Program-made: the position numbers and the translations under genes
DNA from: Micromonospora chokoriensis
GTDB lineage: Bacteria > Actinomycetota > Actinomycetes > Mycobacteriales > Micromonosporaceae
DNA: 64,000 nt
NCBI RefSeq assembly: GCF_900091505.1
Contig: NZ_LT607409.1
Location: 5,084,001 to 5,148,000, forward strand
Direction: 5' to 3'
The notes under the pieces: generated by a model
Seen by the model: the letters and a program-made list of their open reading frames with translations, nothing else
The model's database searches: none
What the model was told of the DNA's origin: nothing
Shown: in pieces, positions 51,051-59,295 of the stretch
Layout of the letters: every line of letters begins with the position of its first letter
Numbering within the stretch: position 1 is the first letter of the stretch

Positions 51051-51092
51051 CGGTATACCTCAGGGTCATCATCATGACTCTGAGGTATACCG
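51051..51092. repeat. 42-nt near-perfect palindrome between enolase and GNAT genes
   Basis: CGGTATACCTCAG (51051-51063) is mirrored exactly at 51080-51092, and inside it GTCAT (51065-51069) pairs with ATGAC (51074-51078); only G64/T79 is a wobble and the loop is CATC. Each arm ends in the self-palindromic GGTATACC, centres 32 bp apart. No T-run follows, and the A/T-rich arms stand out from the flanks, so an operator pair is as plausible as a terminator. Confidence 0.8.
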
Positions 51093-51151
51093 CCTACTAC
51101 CGCACCCCTGCCCGGGAGGTGACCGACAGAACGACGCGCGGTGCGGTGCCG

Positions 51152-52417
51152 TCAGCGACTCCCCGCGTAGACGGCGCGGTCGCCGAGCTCCTCCTCGATG
51201 CGGATGAGCTGGTTGTACTTGGCCGTACGGTCCGAACGCGACAGCGAGCCGGTCTTGATCTGGCCGCAGCCAACGCCCACGGCCAGGTCGGCGATGGTGG
51301 TGTCCTCGGTCTCGCCGGAGCGGTGTGACATCACCACCCGGTACCCCGCCTTGTGGGCGGCGTCCACCGTCGCGAGGGCCTCGGTGAGCGTGCCGATCTG
51401 GTTGACCTTGACCAGGATCGCGTTGGCGTAACCACCCTCGATGCCGTCGCGCAACCGGTCGACGTTCGTGCAGAAGACGTCGTCGCCGACCAACTGCACC
51501 CGGTCCCCCGCCAGTGCCGTCAGCCGCTGCCAGCCGGCGATGTCGTCCTCGGCCATCGGGTCCTCGATCGAGCTGATGGGGTACCGGGCGGCCAGGTCCA
51601 CCAGGTGGTCGATGTGCTCCTCCACCGTGCGCCTGCGACCCTCGCCGGCGTAGTCGTAGACGCCGTCGCGGTAGAACTCCGAGCTGGCCGGGTCGAGACA
51701 GATCGCCACCTCGGTTCCCGGCTGGTAGCCGGCGTCCTCGACGGCGCGCACCACGAAGCGCAGCGCCTCGTCGGCGGTCGAGAAGTTCGGGGCGAACCCG
51801 CCCTCGTCGCCCACGTTGGTCTGGTGACCGGCCGAGGCCAGGGACGCCTTCAGGGTGTGGAAGACCTCCGCGCCGACCCGGACCGCCTCGGCGAAGGTCC
51901 GTGCCCCGACCGGGGCGATCATGAACTCCTGGAAGTCCAGCGGGTTGTCGGCGTGTACGCCACCGTTGACGATGTTCATCATCGGCACCGGCAGCAGGCG
52001 GGCACCGACGCCGCCGACGTAGCGGTAGAGCGGCTGCCGGTGCGCCGACGCCGCTGCCTTCGCCGTCGCGAGGGAGACCGCGAGGATCGCGTTGGCGCCC
52101 AGTCGACCCTTGTCCTTCGAGCCGTCGAGATCGATCATCGTCTCGTCGATCAGCGCCTGGTCCTCGGCGTCGAGCCCGAGCACCGCGTCGGCGATCTCGC
52201 CGTTGACGGCGGCGACCGCCGTCGTGACGCCCTTGCCGTGGAAGCGGGCGGGGTCCCCGTCGCGCAGCTCGACCGCCTCGTTCGCCCCCGTCGACGCACC
52301 GGACGGTACGGCCGCCCGGCCGACCGAGCCGTCGCTGAGTTCCACGTCGGCCTCGACGGTCGAGTTGCCCCGGCTGTCGAGGATCTGCCGAGCACGCACC
52401 CGATTGATCACCGTCAT
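51152..52417 (-). CDS. eno: Enolase
   Basis: 421 residues, standard enolase length. SRGNSTVEADVELSDGSVGRAAVPSGASTGANEAVELRDGD at the start, the metal and catalytic residues in GGVHADNPLDFQEFMI, ICLDPASSEF, SIEDPMAEDD, QLVGDDVF, and the closing VKVNQIGTLTE and MSHRSGETEDTTIADLAV with the catalytic Lys and His. Converts 2-phosphoglycerate to phosphoenolpyruvate. ATG 52417 is preceded by GGGAG. The usual actinobacterial neighbours (ftsB, mazG, mfd) are absent, so it may be a second copy. Confidence 0.95.
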   Translation of the reverse strand: MTVINRVRARQILDSRGNSTVEADVELSDGSVGRAAVPSGASTGANEAVELRDGDPARFHGKGVTTAVAAVNGEIADAVLGLDAEDQALIDETMIDLDGSKDKGRLGANAILAVSLATAKAAASAHRQPLYRYVGGVGARLLPVPMMNIVNGGVHADNPLDFQEFMIAPVGARTFAEAVRVGAEVFHTLKASLASAGHQTNVGDEGGFAPNFSTADEALRFVVRAVEDAGYQPGTEVAICLDPASSEFYRDGVYDYAGEGRRRTVEEHIDHLVDLAARYPISSIEDPMAEDDIAGWQRLTALAGDRVQLVGDDVFCTNVDRLRDGIEGGYANAILVKVNQIGTLTEALATVDAAHKAGYRVVMSHRSGETEDTTIADLAVGVGCGQIKTGSLSRSDRTAKYNQLIRIEEELGDRAVYAGSR

Positions 52418-52536
52418 CACACACACTCCCTGGTCACACTGCCTTTCGCCGACAGACTGGCAGGAAACGGCGGTCCTGGCACCGCGACGATGGACACGTT
52501 GACCCGTACCCCAGGGTGCGGGTTTAGGGTCGCGGG

Positions 52537-53451
52537 ATGCGGGTGGGTGAGCTGGCACGACGGACCGGGACGACGGTCCGGGCACTGCGGTACTACGAGT
52601 CGGCGGGGCTGGTCGTGCCCCGGCGGCTCGGCAACGGCTACCGCGAGTACGACCCGATCGCGGTGCGGCTGGTGGCGCAGATCCGCGAGCTGATGGCGCT
52701 CGGCCTCACCGTCGAGGAGACCCGGCCATTCGTCGAGTCGATCGCCGGTGGCGCCGACGACGCCGACGTGTGCGCGGCGGCGGTGGCGACGTACCGCAGC
52801 ACCATCACCACCCTGCAGGAGCGGATCGGCAGGCTGACCGCCCAGCGCGACGCCCTGGACGCACGCCTGGACGCGGCGGCGACCCAGGTCGTACCCGGCG
52901 GTGGTGAGGTCGGGGGCGACCCCGCCGCGCTGGTCGGCACCAGCCTGCCGTCGTCGTCCTTCTACGGCACCGACGGCCGCCCGGTCGACCTGGGCGCGCT
53001 CGGCGTCGGACGCACCGTCATCTTCGTGTACCCACTGACCGGGCGGCCGGGCGTCGACCTGCCCAACGGGCTGCTGGAGGTCCACGGCGCCCGGGGCAGC
53101 ACCGAGCAGGCCGCCTGGTTCCGTGACCACCACGCGGAGATTCGCGCGGCCGGTGCCGCCCGGGTGTACGGACTGTCCGCGCAGTCGACCGGGTACCAGC
53201 GGGAACTGGCGTACCGGTTACGGCTGCCCTACCCGCTGATCCCCGACCCGAGGCTGACCCTGGCCGACGCGCTGCGCCTGCCGACCCGCACCGCCGGTGA
53301 CATGACGCTCTACGAGCGGCTGACCCTGATCATCGCCGACGGCGTGGTGGAACACGTCTTCCACCCGATTCCGGACCCGGCGTCGCACCCCCTGGACGTG
53401 ATGCGGTGGCTCACCAAGCGACGCCAGGCCCCCGGATCGGTTGCCGCCTAG
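52537..53451 (+). CDS. MerR regulator fused to a cysteine-less peroxiredoxin-like domain
   Basis: 304 residues. Residues 1-70 are a MerR HTH (MRVGELARRTGTTVRALRYYESAGLVVPRRLGNGYREYD), 80-118 a coiled coil, and about 130-295 a peroxiredoxin-like fold (FVYPLTGRPGVDLPNG, HGARGSTEQAAWFRDHHAEI, YGLSAQSTGYQRELAYRLRLPYPLIPDPRLTLADALRLPT described by its parts). Active peroxiredoxins of this group have G-C-T-P-Q-S-C at that point; here it is GSTEQAA, so both catalytic cysteines are gone (Ser188, Ala193). The one Cys in the protein is Cys79. The domain probably senses rather than catalyses. Its stop overlaps the nrdB stop tail to tail. Confidence 0.88.
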   Translation: MRVGELARRTGTTVRALRYYESAGLVVPRRLGNGYREYDPIAVRLVAQIRELMALGLTVEETRPFVESIAGGADDADVCAAAVATYRSTITTLQERIGRLTAQRDALDARLDAAATQVVPGGGEVGGDPAALVGTSLPSSSFYGTDGRPVDLGALGVGRTVIFVYPLTGRPGVDLPNGLLEVHGARGSTEQAAWFRDHHAEIRAAGAARVYGLSAQSTGYQRELAYRLRLPYPLIPDPRLTLADALRLPTRTAGDMTLYERLTLIIADGVVEHVFHPIPDPASHPLDVMRWLTKRRQAPGSVAA

Positions 53452-54506
53452 AAGTCGTCGTCGAAGGCGACGGTGCCGGTCACCCCGACCTGGTACGCCG
53501 ACACCCGCCGCTCGAAGAAGTTGGACAGCTCCTGCACGTCCTGCAACTCCATGAAGGCGAACGGGTTGCTCGACCCGTAGTGCGGGGCGATGCCGAGCTG
53601 GGCGAGTCGGCGGTCGGCGACGTGCTGGAGGTACTCCCGCATGTCGGCCAACGTCAGGCCGGGCACACCCTGGCCCACCAGGTCCTCGGCGAACTGCACC
53701 TCGCACTCGACGGCCTCGGTGAGCATCTGCCGGACCTGCTCGGCGAGGTCGTCGTCGAACAGGTCCGGCTCCTCGGTGCGAACGGTGTCCACGACGTCGA
53801 ACGCGAACGCCATGTGCATGCTCTCGTCGCGGAACACCCAGTTGGTGCCGGAGGCGAGACCGTGCAGCAGGCCACGGGAGCGCAGGAAGTAGACGTACGC
53901 GAACGCGCCGTAGAAGAACAGCCCCTCGATGCAGGCGGCGAAGCAGATCAGGTTGAGCAGGAACGCCCGCCGGTCCTCGCGCGAGCGCAGCTCCCGAAGG
54001 TCGCCCAGGGAGTCGATCCAGCGGAAGCAGAACTCGGCCTTGCGACGGATCGAGGGGATGTTCTCGATCGCGGCGAAGGCCTCGAACCGCTCGGTCTCGT
54101 CCGGCACGTACGTGTCGAGCAGGTTGAGGTAGAACTGGACGTGCACCGCCTCCTCGAACAGTTGCCGGGACAGATAGAGGCGACCCTCCGGGCTGTTCAC
54201 GTGCTGGTACAGGTTGAGCACCAGGTTGTTCGCGACGATCGTGTCGCCGGTGGCGAAGAACGCCACCAGACGGCTGACCAGGTGCCGCTCGGCCGGGGAC
54301 AGCTTGTCCAGGTCGGTGAGGTCGGCGTGCAGGTCGACCTCCTCGACCGTCCAGGTGTTGCGGATGGCGTCGCGGAAGCGGTCGAAGAAGTGCGGGTAGC
54401 GCATCGGACGCAGGGTGAGGTCCATCCCGGGGTCGAGCAGCATGTGCGTGGTCCTCGTGTCGGTGGTGCGGGCGTCGGTGGCGTCGGTGGTGGCGGCGGG
54501 CGTCAC
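53448..54506 (-). CDS. nrdB: Class Ia ribonucleotide reductase small subunit
   Basis: 352 residues of the R2 fold. The radical motif is intact: Glu-X2-His-X3-Tyr in EAVHVQFYLNLLDTYV, with further metal ligands in ECEVQFAEDLV and ESMHMAFAFDVVD. LSPAERHLVSRLVAFFATGDTIVANNL and FFYGAFAYVYFLRSRGLLHG also match. It stores the tyrosyl radical used by NrdA. GTG 54506 overlaps the nrdA stop as GTGA, so the pair is one operon controlled by the upstream B12 riboswitch. No nrdS follows, unlike the Streptomyces nrdABS operon. Confidence 0.93.
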   Translation of the reverse strand: MTPAATTDATDARTTDTRTTHMLLDPGMDLTLRPMRYPHFFDRFRDAIRNTWTVEEVDLHADLTDLDKLSPAERHLVSRLVAFFATGDTIVANNLVLNLYQHVNSPEGRLYLSRQLFEEAVHVQFYLNLLDTYVPDETERFEAFAAIENIPSIRRKAEFCFRWIDSLGDLRELRSREDRRAFLLNLICFAACIEGLFFYGAFAYVYFLRSRGLLHGLASGTNWVFRDESMHMAFAFDVVDTVRTEEPDLFDDDLAEQVRQMLTEAVECEVQFAEDLVGQGVPGLTLADMREYLQHVADRRLAQLGIAPHYGSSNPFAFMELQDVQELSNFFERRVSAYQVGVTGTVAFDDDF

Positions 54507-56908
54507 TGGCAGGCCTCGCACGACTCGGGGTTCTCCAGCGAGCAGGCCAGCGCCTCCGCGTCGAGGGCGACGGGCGCGAGAGCCACGGGTGCGACGGCCA
54601 CGGGCGCGACGGCGCTGACGGTGGCCTGCTGGATCCGCGTCGCGGGGCGCGAGCGCAGGTAGTAGGTGGTCTTCAGGCCGGCCTTCCAGGCGTACAGGTA
54701 CATCGAGGAGAGCTTGCCGATGGTTGGCGCGGCCAGGAACAGGTTCAGCGACTGGGACTGGTCGATGAACGGGGCCCGGGCGGCGGCCAGGTCGATCAGC
54801 GCCCGCTGCGGCAGCTCCCACGCGGTGCGGAACAACTCCCGGACGCCGGCCGGCAGCTCGGCGATGTCCTGCACCGACCCCTCGGCCCGCTTGATCGCCG
54901 ACCGGATCCGGTCGGTCCACAGACCGCGGGCTTTCAGCTCGCGGACCAGGGCGGTGTTGACCTGGAGGAACTCCCCCGACAACGTCTCGCGCTTGAACAG
55001 GTTCGACACCTGCGGCTCGATGCACTCGTAGCAACCGGCGATCGAGGCGATGGTGGCGGTCGGGGCGACGGCCACCAGCAGCGAGTTGCGCAGCCCGTGC
55101 GCCGCGACCTGCTCCCGCAGGGCGTCCCAGCGTGCGGTCTGCGTACCCTCGACACCCCACAGGTCGGGCTGCAACTGGCCCCGCGCGGCCCGCGTCTGCG
55201 GGTACGACGGGTGCGCGCCGTACTGTCGGGCCAGGTCGGCGGAGGTCTCCAGCGCGGTCAGGTACAGCTCCTCGCTGACCCGGGTGGACAGCTCCCGCGC
55301 GGTGGGCGAGTCGAACGGCAGCCGCAGTGCGAAGAAGACGTCCTGCAGGCCCATCAGCCCGAGCCCGACCGGCCGCCAGCGGGGGTTGCTCGCCGCCGCC
55401 TGCGTGGTCGGGTAGTAGTTGATGTCGATGACCCGGTCGAGGAAGGTCACCGCGGTACGCACCGTGGCGCGCAGCCGCTCCCAGTCGATGTCGCCGTCGG
55501 TGAGGTGGGCGGCGAGGTTCACCGAGCCGAGGTTGCACACGGCGGTCTCGGTGTCGCTGGACACCTCGACGATCTCGGTGCAGAGGTTGGACAGGTGCAC
55601 CACGTTGCCGTCCTCGGCGGTCTGGTTGCACAGCCGGTTCGACGCGTCCTTGAAGGTCATCCACCCGTTGCCGGTCTGGGCCAGGGTGCGCATCATCGTC
55701 CCGTACAGCTCCCGCGCCGGAACCTGCCGCACGTAGCGGCCCTGCGCCTCGGCCTTTCGGTACGCGGCGTCGAACCGCTCCCCCCACAGGTCGGGCAGCT
55801 CGGGCACCTCGTGCGGGTCGAACAGCGACCACATCTCGTCGGCCTCGACCCGGCGCATGAACTCGTCCGGGATCCAGTTGGCCAGGTTGAGGTTGTGGGT
55901 GCGGCGGGCGTCCTCGCCGGTGTTGTCCCGCAGGTGCAGGAACTCCTCGATGTCCGGGTGCCACGGCTCCAGGTAGACGCAGGCGGCGCCCTTGCGCCGG
56001 CCGCCCTGGTTGACCGCCGCGACGCTCGCGTCCAGGGTGCGCAGCCACGGCACGATCCCGTTGGACTGCCCGTTCGTGCCGCGGATCAGCGCTCCCCGGG
56101 AGCGGACCCGGGAGTACGCGATGCCGATGCCACCGGCGAACTTCGACAGGTTGGCGACCTGGGCGTACCGGGCGTAGATCGAGTCCAACTCGTCCAGCGG
56201 GGAGTCGACCAGGTAGCAGGAGGACATCTGGGTGTGCCGGGTCCCGGAGTTGAACAGCGTCGGTGAGCTGGGCAGGTACGCCAGGCTGGACATCAACCGG
56301 TAGAAGCCGACCGCCTCGTCCGGCGTGCGGGACAGACCACAGGCCACCCGCAGCAGCCAGTACTGCGGGGTCTCCAGCACCAGCCGGCTGGTGGGGTGGC
56401 GCAGCAGGTAGCGGTCGTAGACGGTGCGCAGGCCGAAGTACTCGAACCGGCGGTCGCCGTCCGGGTCGACGGCGGCATCGAGGGTCGTGGCGTGTGCGGC
56501 GACGAACGCGGCGGTGTCGTCCCCGATCAGACCCTCGGCGTGGCCGACCCGGATCGCCGCGCTGAACGAGGTGATGCCCTGCCGGCGTACCTCCTTGTCG
56601 ACGTAGCCGGCCAGCAGCCGCGCGGCGAGGCGGGAGTACTGCGGCTCCTCACCGATCATCTCGGCCGCGGTCTGGATGGACAGCCGGTCCAGTTCCGCTG
56701 TCGTCGCGCCGTCGTACAGGCCGCTGATCGTGCGGGTGGCGACGCGCATCGGGTCGACGTCGGTCAGGTCGTCGGCCCACCGCTCCACCGCTCGGACGAT
56801 CTTGTTCACGTCCACGGGTTCGGTCGCGCCGTCGCGCTTGCGGACCTGCATCGGCGTCCGCCGCAGTGCCGCGTCGGTGCTGGCCGGGACTACCTGGGTG
56901 ACTGTCAC
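54503..56908 (-). CDS. nrdA: Class Ia ribonucleotide reductase large subunit
   Basis: 801 residues. ATP cone MQVRKRDGATEPVDVNKIVRAVERWADDL near the N-terminus, then active-site cysteines in QMSSCYLVDSP, SNLCTEIVE and ETAVCNLGSVNLAAHL, catalytic Asn/Glu region, GLMGLQDVFFALRLPF, and the C-terminal redox pair ENPESCEACQ. Reduces ribonucleoside diphosphates to deoxyribonucleotides. GTG 56908 has GAGGAG six bases upstream; the longer frame to 56962 is not needed. Expression should fall when adenosylcobalamin is plentiful and the class II enzyme NrdJ can work. Confidence 0.95.
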   Translation of the reverse strand: MTVTQVVPASTDAALRRTPMQVRKRDGATEPVDVNKIVRAVERWADDLTDVDPMRVATRTISGLYDGATTAELDRLSIQTAAEMIGEEPQYSRLAARLLAGYVDKEVRRQGITSFSAAIRVGHAEGLIGDDTAAFVAAHATTLDAAVDPDGDRRFEYFGLRTVYDRYLLRHPTSRLVLETPQYWLLRVACGLSRTPDEAVGFYRLMSSLAYLPSSPTLFNSGTRHTQMSSCYLVDSPLDELDSIYARYAQVANLSKFAGGIGIAYSRVRSRGALIRGTNGQSNGIVPWLRTLDASVAAVNQGGRRKGAACVYLEPWHPDIEEFLHLRDNTGEDARRTHNLNLANWIPDEFMRRVEADEMWSLFDPHEVPELPDLWGERFDAAYRKAEAQGRYVRQVPARELYGTMMRTLAQTGNGWMTFKDASNRLCNQTAEDGNVVHLSNLCTEIVEVSSDTETAVCNLGSVNLAAHLTDGDIDWERLRATVRTAVTFLDRVIDINYYPTTQAAASNPRWRPVGLGLMGLQDVFFALRLPFDSPTARELSTRVSEELYLTALETSADLARQYGAHPSYPQTRAARGQLQPDLWGVEGTQTARWDALREQVAAHGLRNSLLVAVAPTATIASIAGCYECIEPQVSNLFKRETLSGEFLQVNTALVRELKARGLWTDRIRSAIKRAEGSVQDIAELPAGVRELFRTAWELPQRALIDLAAARAPFIDQSQSLNLFLAAPTIGKLSSMYLYAWKAGLKTTYYLRSRPATRIQQATVSAVAPVAVAPVALAPVALDAEALACSLENPESCEACQ

Positions 56909-57061
56909 CACTCGCTCCTCGGAGTTCGAGACCTGGAGGTCCGAACGCGCGGAGACAGACACCGACGGACGCCACGCCGGGGCGGCGTGGGATCAGGTGG
57001 CGTCAGCCGTCCCACGCGGCCTCGGACCGCCGCACACCCGGGTGCGGGTACGCGGCGCGCT

Positions 57062-57215
57062 GGCAGGTCTTCGGACTCGTGGGCGCGACCGGGCTCGCCG
57101 GTCTCCTACTGGCCGTCGCTTCCCAGGCCGAACGTGGCCCAGTGCTGATGACGGCTGTCGTTCCCACTCACCGCTGCGGGACAGTCCCGGATTTCCACCG
57201 GGTTCCCTCTTGCCT
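57062..57215 (-). promoter_or_regulatory. Adenosylcobalamin (B12) riboswitch controlling nrdAB
   Basis: On the reverse strand the exact B12 box AGTCCGAAGACCTGCC covers 57077-57062. Upstream on the same strand are the GGAAATCCGGGACTGTCCCG core, GCAGCGGTGAG, GCACTGGGCCA and GGGAAGCGACGGCCAG, with GGCA at about 57214 pairing with TGCC as P1. Position 150 nt before nrdA matches the riboswitch known to repress the Streptomyces class Ia reductase when B12 is present. Confidence 0.95.
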
Positions 57216-57255
57216 CGACCGCCCTGGGTGAGCGGTCGAACCAGCTGCGCTCGAC

Positions 57256-57283
57256 ACCATATATAGGGACCCGGCGGTTGTCA
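57256..57283 (-). promoter_or_regulatory. Probable nrdAB promoter
   Basis: Reverse-strand -35 TGACAA (57283-57278) and -10 TATGGT (57261-57256), 16-nt spacing, in an otherwise GC-rich region that carries TATATAT. Transcription would start about 40 nt before the riboswitch. Supported by position, not by mapping. Confidence 0.5.
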
Positions 57284-57820
57284 CACCCCACATGTCGGTG
57301 TGGGCGTGTCGGCGGCGGAGGCGGTGACGACCGTCACCCGACCGCACCCCCGGCCACCCGACCCGGGCGGCCGACGCCTGTGGGAAGCGGCGGTCAGCGG
57401 CGCGACACGGCAGCGGGACAGCCGGCAACGCTCCACAAAGATGCGATGTATGCAGGATCCAGATGTAAGGAACGTTGCTCATACTTCGTTGTCGATATCA
57501 GTAGTCAGGGTGAACATCCAATCTTCACAACCCTCGGTGCGCCACTGACCCGGACCCTCGCTCCGACCCGCGCACCGCCGTCCGGCATTCGACCCACCCT
57601 GCGGGCCGGGGCTCCACTTCGCACAGCACGCGACCACCACCAGCGGTTTGGGGTTCGACATCAGCGCCCGTACGCGAACGCGGGCCGCTCCGGCGGGACA
57701 TCTCCACCGCTGCGGCGGTCGCTCGGCGTCCGCACACGCCAGGCGGCAAGCATCTCTCACCAGAAGACCGATATCGATCAGAAACATTGGATGTCTGCCT
57801 CGGTCGGGTGATCGACGTCG
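57284..57820. other. Long divergent region with no gene recognised
   Basis: About 540 bp between the nrd promoter and the fuconate promoter. GC falls in 57430-57540 and 57740-57820. Two open frames (57278-57811 forward, 57479-57862 reverse) exist but have no family resemblance, poor codon bias and no ribosome binding sites. I see no tRNA, hairpin of note or mobile-element ends. Confidence 0.5.
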
Positions 57821-57850
57821 TTGACGTGCCTGAACCAGCCTCCGTATACT
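57821..57850 (+). promoter_or_regulatory. Sigma70-type promoter of the fuconate dehydratase gene
   Basis: TTGACG (57821-57826) and TATACT (57845-57850) with 18-nt spacing, 44 nt before the ATG. The best textbook promoter in the window. Confidence 0.65.
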
Positions 57851-57856
57851 CCGAAT

Positions 57857-57868
57857 GATCATCTGATC
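57857..57868. promoter_or_regulatory. Possible GntR-type operator downstream of the -10
   Basis: GATCATCTGATC: 5-bp arms GATCA/TGATC around TC, just after the -10 of the fuconate dehydratase promoter. A FadR-like repressor encoded by the next gene could block initiation here. Short symmetry only. Confidence 0.4.
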
Positions 57869-57893
57869 TTTTGCCTAGTCGGGCGAGGAGCGC

Positions 57894-59288
57894 ATGCCGC
57901 AGATCACTGCTGTCACCGTCGAGGACGTCCGCTTCCCCACCTCCCTGACCGCTGACGGGTCAGACGCCATGAACAAGGACGGCGACTATTCGGCGGCCTA
58001 CGTCGTCCTGCACACCGACGGCACCGACAGCGTGGGCGCGCCGCTCGCGGGCCACGGACTGACCTTCACCATCGGTCGCGGCAACGACATCGTCGCCGCC
58101 GCGGCGGTCCACCAGGCACAGCTCCTCGTGGGCATGGACGTGGCGGCGATGGCGGCCGACATGGGGGCGGTCTACCGCCTCCTCACCTCCGACTCGCAGT
58201 TGCGGTGGCTCGGGCCCGAGAAGGGCGTCGTCCACCTGTCGCTCGCGGCCGTGCTGAACGCCTCGTGGGACCTGGTGGCCCGCCTCGCCGCCAAGCCGCT
58301 GTGGCGGCTCCTGGTGGACATGACCCCCGAACAGCTCGTCGACATCGCGGACCTGCGCTACCTGTCCGACGCGCTGACCCGCGACGAGGCACTGGCCATC
58401 CTGCGCGCCAAGGAGAGCACGAAGGCCGAGCGCCTCGCCGAGCTGGACCGCACCGGCTACCCCGCCTACACCACCTCGGCCGGCTGGCTCGGCTACGGCG
58501 ACGACAAGCTGCGCCGGCTGTGCCAGGAAGCCGTCGACAGCGGCTACGGCTACGTCAAGCTCAAGGTGGGCGCCAACCTCGACGACGACATCCGCCGATG
58601 CGCGATCGCCCGGGAGATCCTGGGCCCGGACCGCAACCTGATGATCGACGCCAACCAGGTGTGGGACGTCGGCCAGGCCATCGAGTGGGTCACCGCCCTC
58701 GCCCCGTTCACACCGCTGTGGATCGAGGAGCCGACCAGCCCCGACGACATCCTCGGCCACGCGGCCGTCCGCCGGGCCGTCGCCCCGATCGGCGTCGCCA
58801 CCGGCGAACACTGCCACAACCGGGTGATGTTCAAGCAGCTGTTCCAGGCCGGGGCCATCGACTTCTGCCAGTTGGACACCGGTCGACTGGCCAGCATCAA
58901 CGAGATCGTCGCCGTGCTGCTCCTCGCCGCGAAGTTCGACGTACCGGTCTGCCCGCACGCCGGCGGCGTCGGGCTGTGCGAGATGGTCCAGCACGTGTCG
59001 GTGCTCGACTACGTCGCGGTCTCGGGAGACCTCACCAACCGGGTCACCGAGTTCGTCGACCACCTGCACGAGCACTTCACCGACCCGTGCGTCATCCGCG
59101 ACACCGGCTCGGGCAGCGGCTACGTGCTGCCCGACCAGCCCGGCTACTCCACCCGGATGCGTCCCGAGTCGATCGCGCTCTACCGCTTTCCCGACGGCCA
59201 CTACTGGGCGGCGGCGGACCCGACTACCGTGTCATCTCCGGAGCCGTACGTGATCGCGGGTGGGACGGCCACATCCGCTGGCCGCTAG
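57894..59288 (+). CDS. L-fuconate dehydratase (enolase superfamily)
   Basis: 464 residues, close to bacterial FucD and human ENOSF1. Diagnostic runs: DVRFPTSLTADGSDAMNKDG, GLTFTIGRGNDI, LRWLGPEKGVVHLSLAAVLNASWDL, YVKLKVGAN with the catalytic Lys-X-Lys, LMIDANQVWDV, WIEEPTSPDDILGHA, GVATGEHCHNRVMFKQL and HAGGVGLCEMVQH with the His base. It dehydrates L-fuconate to 2-keto-3-deoxy-L-fuconate. GAGGAG lies three bases before the ATG. Followed at seven bases by its likely FadR-type regulator. Confidence 0.93.
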   Translation: MPQITAVTVEDVRFPTSLTADGSDAMNKDGDYSAAYVVLHTDGTDSVGAPLAGHGLTFTIGRGNDIVAAAAVHQAQLLVGMDVAAMAADMGAVYRLLTSDSQLRWLGPEKGVVHLSLAAVLNASWDLVARLAAKPLWRLLVDMTPEQLVDIADLRYLSDALTRDEALAILRAKESTKAERLAELDRTGYPAYTTSAGWLGYGDDKLRRLCQEAVDSGYGYVKLKVGANLDDDIRRCAIAREILGPDRNLMIDANQVWDVGQAIEWVTALAPFTPLWIEEPTSPDDILGHAAVRRAVAPIGVATGEHCHNRVMFKQLFQAGAIDFCQLDTGRLASINEIVAVLLLAAKFDVPVCPHAGGVGLCEMVQHVSVLDYVAVSGDLTNRVTEFVDHLHEHFTDPCVIRDTGSGSGYVLPDQPGYSTRMRPESIALYRFPDGHYWAAADPTTVSSPEPYVIAGGTATSAGR

Positions 59289-59295
59289 GGGGACC

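Noticed and set aside
57278..57811. 177-codon forward frame in the nrd-fuconate gap
   Set aside because: No ribosome binding site, unlike codon use, starts inside the nrd promoter.
57479..57862. 127-codon reverse frame in the same gap
   Set aside because: Would start in the fuconate promoter and has no family resemblance.
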